Shown piece by piece: positions 25,372 to 33,976 of a stretch of 49,105 nt of DNA (the stretch's first letter is position 1; each line of letters starts with the position of its first letter). Source of the DNA: Bacteroidales bacterium. GTDB taxonomy: Bacteria; Bacteroidota; Bacteroidia; Bacteroidales; UBA932. The notes under the pieces were generated by a model that ran no database searches, was not told the origin of the DNA, and saw only the letters and a list, made by a program, of their open reading frames with translations. The DNA is taken from contig JAFQAT010000070.1 in the NCBI GenBank assembly GCA_017399865.1, positions 1-49,105 of the forward strand, read 5' to 3'. The position numbers and the translations under genes are program-made.

Positions 25372-26838
25372 ATGATTACGTTCGTTGTTTCCATTCTGCT
25401 GCTTGTTGCGGCATATTTCGTTTACGGCAAGATCGTGGAGAAGTATCTTGATGTGGATCCGTCCAGGAGGACTCCAGCTTATGAAAAGAGTGATGGTGTT
25501 GATTATCAACCGCTTGCGACATGGAAGGTCTTCATAATACAGTTCCTGAACATTGCCGGATTAGGACCGATCTTCGGTGCTGTGACAGGTGCTGCCTTCG
25601 GACCTGCGGCATATATATGGATTGTGGTAGGATGCATATTCATGGGTGCCGTCCATGATTTCTTTGCTGGAATGATGTCGGTACACAATGGAGGAGTGAA
25701 CATGCCCGATCTTGCGGCAAGATATCTTGGCAGGCGGATGAAGGGAGTCGTGAATGTCGTTCTTGTCTTCCTTCTTATGGCCGTAGGTGTTTCATTCGTG
25801 ATAGGACCGTCCGGCCTCATGCAGAATCTTACAGGAATAGACAAGTCGATATGGCTTTATATAATTTTCGGATATTATATCCTTGCAACCCTTCTGCCTG
25901 TCGACAAGATAATAGGCAGCATATATCCTTATATGGGTGCTGTCCTGCTTTTCATGGCTTTGGGAGTGGGAATCATGCTTGTCGCCGGGGATATCAGCGG
26001 CTCTTACGAGATGATGGAACTTACTCCTTCAGTTATCAAGAACTGGCATTCGGATCCGGAAAGCAATCTGATCTTCCCGATGATGTTCATCGTGATATCA
26101 TGCGGAGCGATATCCGGTTTTCATGCCACGCAGTCTCCTATGATGGCGAGATGTCTGAAGAATGAGAAGTACGCGCGCCCTGTCTTTTACGGAGCGATGA
26201 TAGCCGAGGGTATTGTCGCAATGATATGGGCGACAGCAGCCATGACTTATTTCGGAGGCCCGGATGGGCTGAATGCAGCCATGTCGGAGACAGGCACAAT
26301 GGTAAACGGAGTGCTTGTAAAGAACGCGCAGGCGGCAGATATTGTCGATATGATCTGCAAGAGCTGGCTTGGAAAGGCAGGAGCGGTAATTGCCATATTG
26401 GGTGTTGTCATCTGTCCGATCACTTCCGGGGATACGGCCTTCAGAAGTCTTCGCCTTTCGATAGCCGACCTGTTCAGGTTCGATCAGAAACCGATAGTCA
26501 AGCGTCTGATCGTATGCCTTCCTATATTCATTGTGGCATTCTTCTTCTGCAAGGTGGATTTCTCGACTGCGTGGAATTACCTCGGAATAGCTAATCAGAT
26601 ACTTGCGGCAATAGTCCTTTGGACAGGTGCGGCATATCTTATAAGCAAAGGAAGAGCGCACTGGATGTGCTCTCTTCCTGCAACTTTCCTTACATTCATC
26701 TGTGTAAGCTTTCTGGTGACCGCCCCTTTGGGCCTGGGACTCGCTCCAGCTGTCGGCTACATAGCCGGAGCAGCTGTCGCCCTGCCTCTGTTCATCTATT
26801 GCATCGTTTACGCTAGACGGTATACTTCTTCCTTGTAG
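25372..26838 (+). CDS. cstA: CstA family carbon-starvation/peptide or pyruvate transporter
   Basis: The ATG at 25372 (MITFVVSILLLVAAY) is chosen because it opens a transmembrane helix and lies after the -7 box; the frame is open back to 25300. The 488-residue integral membrane protein has many hydrophobic segments and the CstA motifs DYQPLATWKVFIIQFLNIAGLGPIFGA (start at about residue 43), VHDFFAGMMSVHNGG and ISGFHATQSPMMARC. CstA proteins have been linked to peptide uptake and, for relatives such as BtsT, to pyruvate uptake; the substrate here is unknown. Its final 26 bases overlap the convergent fur-like gene. Confidence 0.93.
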   Translation: MITFVVSILLLVAAYFVYGKIVEKYLDVDPSRRTPAYEKSDGVDYQPLATWKVFIIQFLNIAGLGPIFGAVTGAAFGPAAYIWIVVGCIFMGAVHDFFAGMMSVHNGGVNMPDLAARYLGRRMKGVVNVVLVFLLMAVGVSFVIGPSGLMQNLTGIDKSIWLYIIFGYYILATLLPVDKIIGSIYPYMGAVLLFMALGVGIMLVAGDISGSYEMMELTPSVIKNWHSDPESNLIFPMMFIVISCGAISGFHATQSPMMARCLKNEKYARPVFYGAMIAEGIVAMIWATAAMTYFGGPDGLNAAMSETGTMVNGVLVKNAQAADIVDMICKSWLGKAGAVIAILGVVICPITSGDTAFRSLRLSIADLFRFDQKPIVKRLIVCLPIFIVAFFFCKVDFSTAWNYLGIANQILAAIVLWTGAAYLISKGRAHWMCSLPATFLTFICVSFLVTAPLGLGLAPAVGYIAGAAVALPLFIYCIVYARRYTSSL

Positions 26839-27262
26839 GACGGCCTATGAGCTGGATGTCAATGCTTTCCAGCTTATATCCCTTGAACCTCTTTCTGCCC
26901 AGATGTGATTCTATCATGGCTACAAGGTCGTCGTCGATCACGTCCTTGTAGACATGGTTCTCATGGTCGTAGAAGTGTATGTGCTTGAATGTGTTGACAT
27001 CGAAGTACATCTTGTTGTTGGAGCTGAGCCTGTAGTGATAGACTCTCAGCATGGCCATCTGTGTCAGGATATTATAGACGGAAGCCACCGTTACCTTGGT
27101 CGTGCCTCTGGACTTTATCTCTTCGGTTACCATGTCTGCGCATGCATGTCCCAATGACATCATGGCCTCATGGACGGCAAGACGCTGGGGTGTGGCTTTC
27201 AATGAGTGTTTCTTGAGGATGGTCTTGAATTCCTCGATGTTCGGGCATCTGTGTGTCATCAT
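26813..27262 (-). CDS. Fur family transcriptional regulator
   Basis: The frame is open to 27295, but a -7 box at 27283-27290 lies inside that extension, so the ATG at 27262 (MMTHRCPN) or 27259 is the likely start, giving 149 residues. The N-terminal winged helix (LKATPQRLAVHEAMM, VTVASVYNILTQM) is typical of Fur/PerR. The dimer region has HIHFYDHENH (His94, His96, His100, His103) but lacks the CxxC pairs that bind structural zinc in most Fur proteins. A metal- or peroxide-responsive repressor is likely. A 7-1-7 inverted repeat upstream suggests autoregulation. The 3' end overlaps cstA by 26 bases. Confidence 0.88.
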   Translation of the reverse strand: MMTHRCPNIEEFKTILKKHSLKATPQRLAVHEAMMSLGHACADMVTEEIKSRGTTKVTVASVYNILTQMAMLRVYHYRLSSNNKMYFDVNTFKHIHFYDHENHVYKDVIDDDLVAMIESHLGRKRFKGYKLESIDIQLIGRPTRKKYTV

Positions 27263-27282
27263 AACTTTAATGTCGTTTGCGG

Positions 27283-27290
27283 CAAAGGTA
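27283..27290 (-). promoter_or_regulatory. -7 box for the fur-like gene
   Basis: On the minus strand TACCTTTG lies 20 bases before the ATG at 27262, and CTTG about 20 bases upstream of it may be a weak -33 element. This site decides the start of the regulator gene. Confidence 0.6.
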
Positions 27291-27318
27291 TGCATTTACT
27301 TTGCAAATTCCAAGTAAA

Positions 27319-27333
27319 TTAGAGAATTTCTAA
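27319..27333. promoter_or_regulatory. Candidate Fur/PerR-type operator
   Basis: TTAGAGAATTTCTAA is a 7-1-7 inverted repeat with one mismatched pair (TTAGAgA against TTAGAaA), the layout of PerR and Fur boxes. It lies about 30 bases upstream of the regulator's -7 box and 40 bases before the -7 box of the divergent SDR gene, so it could control both. Confidence 0.5.
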
Positions 27334-27372
27334 ATTATAAGCATAAAGATTGTGTTTTATTCATAAATGTGG

Positions 27373-27380
27373 TAATTTTG
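27373..27380 (+). promoter_or_regulatory. -7 box for the SDR gene
   Basis: TAATTTTG matches the -7 consensus, with ATTG 20 bases upstream (27349-27352) as a partial -33 element. The ATG at 27410 follows 29 bases later. Confidence 0.6.
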
Positions 27381-27409
27381 CAGTCGTTTAGGAATTGCAT
27401 CACATCATT

Positions 27410-28189
27410 ATGAAATACGCTTTGATAACAGGGGCGGCCTCAGGCATGGGCCGCATTTATGCCCTCCGTCTTGCCGGAAAGGGCTATGGCCTTGTACTCG
27501 TGGACATCAATCATACCGGCCTTCTCGAGACGGAAGGCATGGTCGGCAAGGCAGTGCCTGTGCTTAAGATCGTACAGGACCTCTCTGTCGCGGATGCGGC
27601 AGATATCATATATGAGAAGACTCAGGCTGAAGGATGTGAGGTCGAAGTGCTGGTGAACAATGCAGGCGTGATGTTCTGCCAGGGCATGGCGGAGACCAGC
27701 GAAAGGATGCTCAGGGTCATCATGATGGTCCATATGAACACTCCTCTGATGCTTTGCCGTAAATATGTCGGCCCGATGAAGGAAAGGGGATGCGGATATA
27801 TTCTCAACATATCGTCCCTGGCGGCATGGATGACATGGCCGGGCATCGGAATGTATGGAGCCACAAAGAGGTTTGTCAGAAATTATTCGCGCGAGCTGAG
27901 GATAGAGTGCCAGAAGACAGGAGTCAGCGTCACAAATGCATACTTCGGAGCTGTAGATACCCCTCTCATTCCTTTGAAGGACAGTCTTCGCAGGCTTGCG
28001 CGGGGTCTTGCCGTAATGATCACTCCTGAGAAGGCGGTCGACAGGGCCTTGAGAGCGACATTCCGCAGGAGAAGGGGAGTCATGCCGGGATTTCTGAACA
28101 AGCTCTTCCTTCCTTTGATTGTCATTGTGCCGGACTGCCTTTTAGGCTGGATTTACAGAAAGGCGAAGCCTTATCTGATGAAAGTCTGA
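27410..28189 (+). CDS. Short-chain dehydrogenase/reductase
   Basis: The ATG at 27410 (MKYALITGAASGMGR) is the family-like start. The 259-residue classical SDR has the cofactor-binding TGAASGMG, NNAGV near residue 88, and the catalytic Ser (NISSLAAW) and Tyr-x-x-x-Lys (YGATK). VDIN after the second strand suggests an acidic residue there and so NAD(H) preference. A hydrophobic segment near the C-terminus (LFLPLIVIVPDCLLGWIYR) may contact the membrane. The substrate cannot be read from the sequence. It is divergent from the fur-like gene. Confidence 0.9.
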   Translation: MKYALITGAASGMGRIYALRLAGKGYGLVLVDINHTGLLETEGMVGKAVPVLKIVQDLSVADAADIIYEKTQAEGCEVEVLVNNAGVMFCQGMAETSERMLRVIMMVHMNTPLMLCRKYVGPMKERGCGYILNISSLAAWMTWPGIGMYGATKRFVRNYSRELRIECQKTGVSVTNAYFGAVDTPLIPLKDSLRRLARGLAVMITPEKAVDRALRATFRRRRGVMPGFLNKLFLPLIVIVPDCLLGWIYRKAKPYLMKV

Positions 28190-28219
28190 CAAAATAGGCG
28201 GTTTGTGGATGGAAATTGT

Positions 28220-28227
28220 TATATTTG
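28220..28227 (+). promoter_or_regulatory. -7 box for trxB
   Basis: TATATTTG lies 24 bases before the ATG at 28252. A TTTG at 28202-28205 is 14 bases upstream, closer than the usual 19. Confidence 0.6.
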
Positions 28228-28251
28228 CAGGTTACACAAAATGAAAAGAAT

Positions 28252-29175
28252 ATGGAATCGGTAAAGTGTCTGATAGTCGGCGGAGGTCCTGCGGGATATA
28301 CTGCCGCGATTTATGCCTCAAGAGCGGATATCTCTCCTGTCGTTTATGAAGGTATCCAGCCTGGAGGTCAGCTTACTACAACCACAGATATAGAGAATTA
28401 TCCCGGCTTCGAGAACGGAATCGCCGGTCCGGAGCTCATGGCTACGATGAGAGCCCAGGCTGTAAGGCTTGGTGCAGATGTCCGCACAGGTGCGGTTACT
28501 GAAGCGGATCTTTCAAAGAGGCCTTTCAGGATCGTGATAGACGGCTCTCATAAGATCGCCGCAGAGTCGCTCATTATTGCCACAGGAGCTACAGCAAAGT
28601 ATCTTGGCCTCCCTTCAGAAGTGAAGTATCGCGGACTTGGCGTATCTGCATGCGCTACATGTGACGGGTTCTTCTACAGGAAGAAGACTGTTGCAGTGGT
28701 AGGTGGCGGTGACACCGCATGCGAGGAGGCTACATATCTTGCAGGCCTTTGCAGGAAGGTTTATATGATAGTCAGAAGGGATGTTCTCAGAGCTTCTCAG
28801 GCTATGCAGGAAAGAGTTATGGCGACTGAAAACATCGAGGTACTCTGGAACTGCAACACCCAGGAGGTTCTTGGTGACGAATATGGTGTCACAGGAGCCA
28901 GACTTGTGAGAAAGGATGGCGAGGTTTTTGATATAGCAGTGGACGGATTCTTCCTTGCAATCGGACATCATCCAAACTCGGAGATGTTCAGCCAGTGGGT
29001 GAATGTGGACAAGGAAGGTTACATTGTGACAGACGGAAAGACTTCGAAGACGAATGTCGAGGGAGTCTTTGCGGCCGGTGATGTGCAGGATCCTCTGTAC
29101 AGGCAGTGTGTGACTGCGGCTGCTTCCGGATGCCGTGCGGCCCTTGATGCAGAGAAGTTCCTTAAAATGAAATAA
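28252..29175 (+). CDS. trxB: Thioredoxin-disulfide reductase
   Basis: The start at 28252 (MESVKCLIVGGGPAG) is chosen because the longer frame begins before the -7 box. The 307-residue flavoprotein has the FAD-binding GGGPAGYTAAIYASRA (residues 10-25), the redox-active pair Cys134 and Cys137 (CATC), the NADPH-binding GGGDTACEEA, and the C-terminal FAD site FAAGDVQD. It reduces thioredoxin with NADPH. It is followed 10 bases later by bamD on the same strand. Confidence 0.96.
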   Translation: MESVKCLIVGGGPAGYTAAIYASRADISPVVYEGIQPGGQLTTTTDIENYPGFENGIAGPELMATMRAQAVRLGADVRTGAVTEADLSKRPFRIVIDGSHKIAAESLIIATGATAKYLGLPSEVKYRGLGVSACATCDGFFYRKKTVAVVGGGDTACEEATYLAGLCRKVYMIVRRDVLRASQAMQERVMATENIEVLWNCNTQEVLGDEYGVTGARLVRKDGEVFDIAVDGFFLAIGHHPNSEMFSQWVNVDKEGYIVTDGKTSKTNVEGVFAAGDVQDPLYRQCVTAAASGCRAALDAEKFLKMK

Positions 29176-29185
29176 TTTTTCCAGA

Positions 29186-30076
29186 ATGAAATTCAGATAT
29201 ATTTTTATTGCCCTGACTGCTGTCTTTGCGATGGCATCATGCAAATCGCAGTATGAGCTTGTGCTCAACAGCAATGATGCAGACCTCAAATATAAGACAG
29301 CGTTCGAATATTTCGATCAGGGAAAGTTTTCCAAGGCGGCAGCAGTATTCGAGTCCCTTTCAGTGCTTACCGATGGCACTGAACGTGATGATACCGTCAG
29401 ATACTACTGGGGCCTGAGCAATTATAACTTCAAGGATTATTACACAGCGGAGACAAATTTCGACAATTTCATCGCAAGCTTTCCGAAGAGTCCTTTCACT
29501 TCGGATGCCAGATATCTCCGCATAGACTGTCTTTACAGGTCTACGTTGCGTTATGAGCTGGACCAGACTCCTACATATAAGGCGATCAATGCGATTTCGG
29601 AATATATTCTCGAATACCCGGAAAATACCCATATGCAGGAGTGCCGTGATATGCTTCTGGACCTGAACGACCGCCTGGACCGTAAGGCATACGAGTCGGC
29701 CCGCCTTTATTACAGGATGGAAGATTACCTGGCATCCAGGGTGGCGTTGAGGAATGTGCTGAAGGAGGATTCGGATAACGCATATCGTGAGGATATCCTG
29801 TATTACATAGCGATGTCATCGTACAATTACGCAAGCCTCAGCGTTCCTTCCAAGAGAAAGGAAAGGTATCTTACATTCATAGACGACTACTATAACTTCA
29901 TCGGGGAGCTGCCTGAATCTCATTACAGAAGGGAGCTTGACAGCGTATACAACAAGGCCCAGAAGGCGCTCGGAAGAAATGTGTCAGAAAGCGAAGACCA
30001 TGAGATGACGGAGAAGGACTTTGCAAAGGAAAGAAGAAAGCTCCTGCGTGAGGAAAGAAAATCGAAAAAAAATTGA
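29186..30076 (+). CDS. bamD: Outer-membrane assembly lipoprotein BamD
   Basis: The 296-residue protein has a lipoprotein signal peptide with Cys19 (AMASC) and a series of tetratricopeptide-like helical repeats: LKYKTAFEYFDQGKFSKAAAVFESL, YYWGLSNYNFKDYYTAETNFDNFI and SARLYYRMEDYLASRVALRNVL among others (start residues about 35, 73 and 170). The C-terminus is a highly charged Lys/Arg/Glu tail. BamD is the essential partner of BamA, encoded at 38.2 kb, in outer-membrane protein insertion. It heads bamD-rpoZ-recN. Confidence 0.93.
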   Translation: MKFRYIFIALTAVFAMASCKSQYELVLNSNDADLKYKTAFEYFDQGKFSKAAAVFESLSVLTDGTERDDTVRYYWGLSNYNFKDYYTAETNFDNFIASFPKSPFTSDARYLRIDCLYRSTLRYELDQTPTYKAINAISEYILEYPENTHMQECRDMLLDLNDRLDRKAYESARLYYRMEDYLASRVALRNVLKEDSDNAYREDILYYIAMSSYNYASLSVPSKRKERYLTFIDDYYNFIGELPESHYRRELDSVYNKAQKALGRNVSESEDHEMTEKDFAKERRKLLREERKSKKN

Positions 30077-30164
30077 AACTCTCTCTGAAACCGGGGGTAT
30101 AATTAAATGGAGGGATTTCATCCGTCCCTCGGAAAGAGAAGTTATTAATACATTATTTATAGAC

Positions 30165-30485
30165 ATGGCAAACAAGAAAACACCGGTTAACACCCTTACA
30201 AGAGACCTTAACGATCTCGCTGCTCCTACAGGAAACATTTATGAGACAGTAGTGATACTTTCAAAGAGAGCAAACCAGATCGCAATCGCAGAAAAGAAGG
30301 AACTTACAAGAAAGCTCGAGGATTTCAAGAACGATCGTGACACGATGGAGGAAGTGTTCGAGAATCGCGAGCAGATCGAAATTTCAAAATATTATGAGAG
30401 ACAGCCTAAGCCGAGCCTCGTTGCTATCGAGGAGTTCAAGGAAGGCGAGATCTCTTACAGAATGGCAAAGCAGGACGAGGAGTAA
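30165..30485 (+). CDS. rpoZ: RNA polymerase omega subunit (RpoZ)
   Basis: The frame is open upstream into bamD, but the ATG at 30165 (MANKKTPVNTLTRDLND) gives the 106-residue form expected for the Bacteroidota omega family. GNIYETVVILSKRANQIAIAEKKEL (from about residue 24) matches the omega core that binds the C-terminal part of the beta' subunit. It lies between bamD (88-base gap) and recN (3-base gap). Confidence 0.9.
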   Translation: MANKKTPVNTLTRDLNDLAAPTGNIYETVVILSKRANQIAIAEKKELTRKLEDFKNDRDTMEEVFENREQIEISKYYERQPKPSLVAIEEFKEGEISYRMAKQDEE

Positions 30486-30488
30486 TCT

Positions 30489-32171
30489 ATGCTAAGCCGG
30501 CTCCTGGTAAAGAATTACGTGTTGATAGACTCTCTGGAAATCGATTTTCCGGAGGGTCTGATCATTATTACGGGACAGACCGGAGCCGGAAAGTCCATTC
30601 TAATGGGAGCCTTGGGGCTTGTGATGGGATCCAAGGCCGATGCTTCCATGCTTTCCGAGGGATCGGAGAACTGTGTCGTCGAGGCTGAATTCGATGTAGA
30701 GCCGGGCGATGCAGGAATCTTGGACATTATCGATGAAAACGGAGTGGAATGGGACAATGGCCACCTTATCATCAGAAGGGTCGTGAACCGTTCCGGCCGT
30801 TCCAGGGCTTTCGTGAATGATTCCCCTGTATCTGTCCAGGTCCTTCAGGATCTTTCATCAAATCTGATCGATGTACATTCGCAGCATCAGACCCTCCTTC
30901 TTTCTGATAAGGGCTTTCAGATGGATATCCTCGATTATTTCGCCGATGCGACCAGGCTTCGCGAGGACTGCCATACCTGTTGGCATAAGGTTGCAGCTCT
31001 GAAGAAGGAACTTGCAGAACTTGATGCCCGCATCGCCAGGATTGCTGGAGAAAGAGAGTACAATGAGGCGCAGTTCGCCCGGCTTGAGGCAGCTTCCCTT
31101 CGTGAGGGAGAGCTCGCTGAACTGGAGGAAGAGCAGAAGCAGCTTGCGAATGCTGAAGAAATAAAGACGGGATTATGTGCCGTCGAGGAACTTTTTACCT
31201 CGGCATCGTCTGACGGTGAAGCTCTCTCTGCAGATTCGATGCTGAAGGAGGCGGAAAAACTCCTTGCAAAGGTAGGCAGGTTCATTCCTGCAGCTTCTTC
31301 GCTTTCAGAAAGAGTGGAGGAATGCCGCAGGGAGCTGGATGACATCCTTGCCGATGTCGTTCAGATGAACTCACGTATAGAACTGTCACAGGAGCGCCTT
31401 GACGAGGTCGAGGAAAGGATGTCCCTGCTCTACGGACTGATGCGCAAGCATGATTGTGCAGACGAGGCAGAACTTATTGCCCTTCGCGACAGTCTTTCGG
31501 AAGCTCTTTTTGATTCCACGTTGCTTGAGGAGAAACGTGAGGAACTTATGGGAGAGATAGCTTCATATGAATCCGAACTCAATAAGACTGCAGAACGTCT
31601 CCATGAGAAGCGAACCGCAGCTGCCGCTTCGTTTGCAGAGGCCATGACGCTTTCCGTAAGGAACCTGGAACTTCCTTATGCCGTATTTGAGGTTGATCTT
31701 ACTTCTGTTCCTGTAGGGCCGTCAGGCGCAGATGCCGTCCAGTTCCGGTTTTCGGCGACTGGACGTAATGCCGTCGATGTTGCGAAATGCGCTTCCGGCG
31801 GTGAAATGTCCAGAATAATGCTTGCCCTCAAGGCTATGAAGGCACGCTATGCCAATATGCCTACAATGATATTTGACGAAATCGATACAGGCGTTTCAGG
31901 AAGCGTTGCCGACAAGATGGGAACCATGATCTGCGACATGGGGGCATTCATGCAGGTCTTCGCCATCACCCATCTTCCGCAGGTGGCTGCAAAGGGAAAT
32001 GCCCATTACCTTGTCTCCAAGGATATTGATCCCCAGACTTCCAAGGCGGTCACTACAATAAAGAAACTCTCCCATGAAGAGAGAGTTCTCGAAGTCGCCC
32101 GCATGCTCAGCGGTTCTGTTCTTACGGATGCTGCTGTCGCTAATGCCAGATCTTTGCTGGAATCTTTCTGA
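30489..32171 (+). CDS. recN: DNA repair ATPase RecN
   Basis: The 560-residue SMC-like protein has Walker A GQTGAGKS at residues 29-36, long coiled-coil arms rich in Glu, Leu and Ala in the middle, the ABC signature CASGGEMSRIMLALK and Walker B MIFDEIDTGVSG near the C-terminus. RecN acts at double-strand breaks. It follows rpoZ by 3 bases and its stop is 6 bases from the convergent LysM gene, leaving no room for a separate terminator. In many Bacteroidota coaBC and a DUF4835 gene sit between rpoZ and recN; they are absent here. Confidence 0.97.
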   Translation: MLSRLLVKNYVLIDSLEIDFPEGLIIITGQTGAGKSILMGALGLVMGSKADASMLSEGSENCVVEAEFDVEPGDAGILDIIDENGVEWDNGHLIIRRVVNRSGRSRAFVNDSPVSVQVLQDLSSNLIDVHSQHQTLLLSDKGFQMDILDYFADATRLREDCHTCWHKVAALKKELAELDARIARIAGEREYNEAQFARLEAASLREGELAELEEEQKQLANAEEIKTGLCAVEELFTSASSDGEALSADSMLKEAEKLLAKVGRFIPAASSLSERVEECRRELDDILADVVQMNSRIELSQERLDEVEERMSLLYGLMRKHDCADEAELIALRDSLSEALFDSTLLEEKREELMGEIASYESELNKTAERLHEKRTAAAASFAEAMTLSVRNLELPYAVFEVDLTSVPVGPSGADAVQFRFSATGRNAVDVAKCASGGEMSRIMLALKAMKARYANMPTMIFDEIDTGVSGSVADKMGTMICDMGAFMQVFAITHLPQVAAKGNAHYLVSKDIDPQTSKAVTTIKKLSHEERVLEVARMLSGSVLTDAAVANARSLLESF

Positions 32172-32177
32172 CAGGAT

Positions 32178-33968
32178 CTATCTGACCTGTGTCACGGACC
32201 ATTCCGGGCCGTAGACCACTCTTCTGATTCCGTGATTCACATATCCCCCTTCTTCGACCGGAACCATTCTGATGGTGCTCTGGAGCATCTGTCTTTGGGA
32301 TTCTTCAAGTTTCATGGTCCACATGTCACCGTATCTGCTGCACATGTTTATGAAGTAAGTGGCCACGTCGTAGCCTTGGAATGCGTATTGCGTAGGTTCC
32401 GTGTTGTATAATGCCCTGTATTTGAGCAGGAAGTTCTTCACCTGCTGGCTTTCGTAGTCAATCAGATATCCAAGGCTTACGTGCAGGTTCGTGTTGTGGA
32501 GGTTCTCCACCTCTATGGTTTCGAAGTTCCTTATTCTTGCAGGAGCATAAAGCGCTACATTCAGTTTGTTGTATACGAGGATGTTGAGATTGCGCACCAC
32601 GTCATTCACGAAGGCTTCGCTGTCGGAAGCGATGAGCACCCGGTTTGTGCCGGTTGCAGTCATTAGCTTGGTAAGAGGCTCCGTTATGTCTCTACCTTCG
32701 AGGATGCTGTATGAGAAAGGTATGAAATCAAGGCCTGATGAGTCCGCAGCCTGTGTCATCAGGGTAATGGCCTCTGTATTCCTTGCTCCTTTCTCGCTTA
32801 TTATCAGAAGAGTGTCTCCAGGAGCCGCATCTTCCTTTATCCAATCTATGAGGTCCTGATACTGTACCTTCTGAGGTGTAGGAACCTGTATGAAGTTTCC
32901 ATTGGTGTATGCCAGACTCTCCGCTCTCTGGTCGAGAGGGGAGATCAATGTCTTCGGATCCTGTTCAGAATCCAGAAGCCTTCCCAGATCTCCGGATGAT
33001 ACAGGCCCTATGACCATGTCGCTGCCGGTTATGTCCTCACTTGATATAGGATGGCTGCTGTCCGAAGAGTCATATACGTTGAGGTCTGTGCTGACGCCTG
33101 TTTCAGCCAGATCCCTTACTGCAAGAAGGACTCCGCTGTAGAAGTCCATGTTGTTGCGGCTAACATTGTCTGTAGACGCCTTCAATGGTAGAATCAGCGT
33201 CACCTTTACCTCATCCTTAGGAGTAAATGCCAGTTCAGGTTCCGTTTCCGGAACTGGAGATGCGGTAGTGTCGGCGGGCTCGGTTTCAACTGTTTCTTCC
33301 TCAGGGATATCAATGTCCTCTTCCTGTTCTTCTTCGGCAAACTGTCCCGGTTCCGGTATGATGAGCTTCTGTCTTTTTGCAAGCTTTCTGCCTCTGAGAT
33401 TGTTTGCCTTCATGATTTCTTCGACGGTCACTCCATATCTTTCGGCTATGACATCGAGATCCTCAAACCATTTTACGGTATGGATCGTCTGCTTCTTCAC
33501 TTTCTTCTCTGCGACTGGCTTCTTCTCCGGTTCTGGCTTCTTCTCCGGTTCTGTTTTCTTTTCAGCAACCGGTTTCCTTTCAGGCTCCGGTTTTACAGCA
33601 GGTTCCTGCTTCTTCTCCGGTTCCGCCTGAACAGCAGGCTCAGTCTGAACGGCAGCTTCCGCCTTCTTTGACTCCAGAGCTTCCTTTGAAGGAATCAGGA
33701 TTATGGAATTCTTCTTGAGTCCGGTTTCTTTCAGGGAAGGATTGAAGGCATAGATGTCATCCACGGATACATCATAAGCCTTTGCTATGGAGAACAATGT
33801 CTGCTTGTCGCGGACTATATGTGACCAGCATACCTTGCCGTTAACCTTCACCTTGTCCTTTGAAACGGTAACGGGGGCGCTTATGTAATCCTGCGCATCG
33901 ATGGCTGCCGGCACGGCAAGCATCAGCGCTGCAGCCATAATCAGGCTCTTTAAAATGTTTCTCTCCAT
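32178..33968 (-). CDS. LysM protein with periplasmic-binding (LpoA-like) domain
   Basis: The 596-residue exported protein has a signal peptide (MLAVPAAIDAQ), a LysM domain near residues 48-95 (HIVRDKQTLFSIAKAYDVS), a low-complexity linker of repeated KPEPEKKP/VAEKK units (about 110-165), a second LysM (HTVKWFEDLDVIAERYGVT), an acidic Glu/Pro linker, and a C-terminal region (about 250-590) resembling type 1 periplasmic-binding proteins (VTLILPLKASTDN, VIGPVSSGDLGRLL, YAFQGYDVATYFI). The last resembles LpoA-type activators of penicillin-binding proteins. A peptidoglycan-bound regulator of wall synthesis is a reasonable guess. First of its neighbours from the right are a glycosyltransferase and OmpH. 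Confidence 0.82.
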   Translation of the reverse strand: MERNILKSLIMAAALMLAVPAAIDAQDYISAPVTVSKDKVKVNGKVCWSHIVRDKQTLFSIAKAYDVSVDDIYAFNPSLKETGLKKNSIILIPSKEALESKKAEAAVQTEPAVQAEPEKKQEPAVKPEPERKPVAEKKTEPEKKPEPEKKPVAEKKVKKQTIHTVKWFEDLDVIAERYGVTVEEIMKANNLRGRKLAKRQKLIIPEPGQFAEEEQEEDIDIPEEETVETEPADTTASPVPETEPELAFTPKDEVKVTLILPLKASTDNVSRNNMDFYSGVLLAVRDLAETGVSTDLNVYDSSDSSHPISSEDITGSDMVIGPVSSGDLGRLLDSEQDPKTLISPLDQRAESLAYTNGNFIQVPTPQKVQYQDLIDWIKEDAAPGDTLLIISEKGARNTEAITLMTQAADSSGLDFIPFSYSILEGRDITEPLTKLMTATGTNRVLIASDSEAFVNDVVRNLNILVYNKLNVALYAPARIRNFETIEVENLHNTNLHVSLGYLIDYESQQVKNFLLKYRALYNTEPTQYAFQGYDVATYFINMCSRYGDMWTMKLEESQRQMLQSTIRMVPVEEGGYVNHGIRRVVYGPEWSVTQVR

Positions 33969-33976
33969 ATCTCGTC

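Noticed and set aside
33500-33640. Repetitive DNA that could be taken for a tandem repeat or CRISPR-like array
   Set aside because: The units are short, uneven and in frame with the KPEPEKK linker of the LysM protein; there are no spacers and no cas genes.
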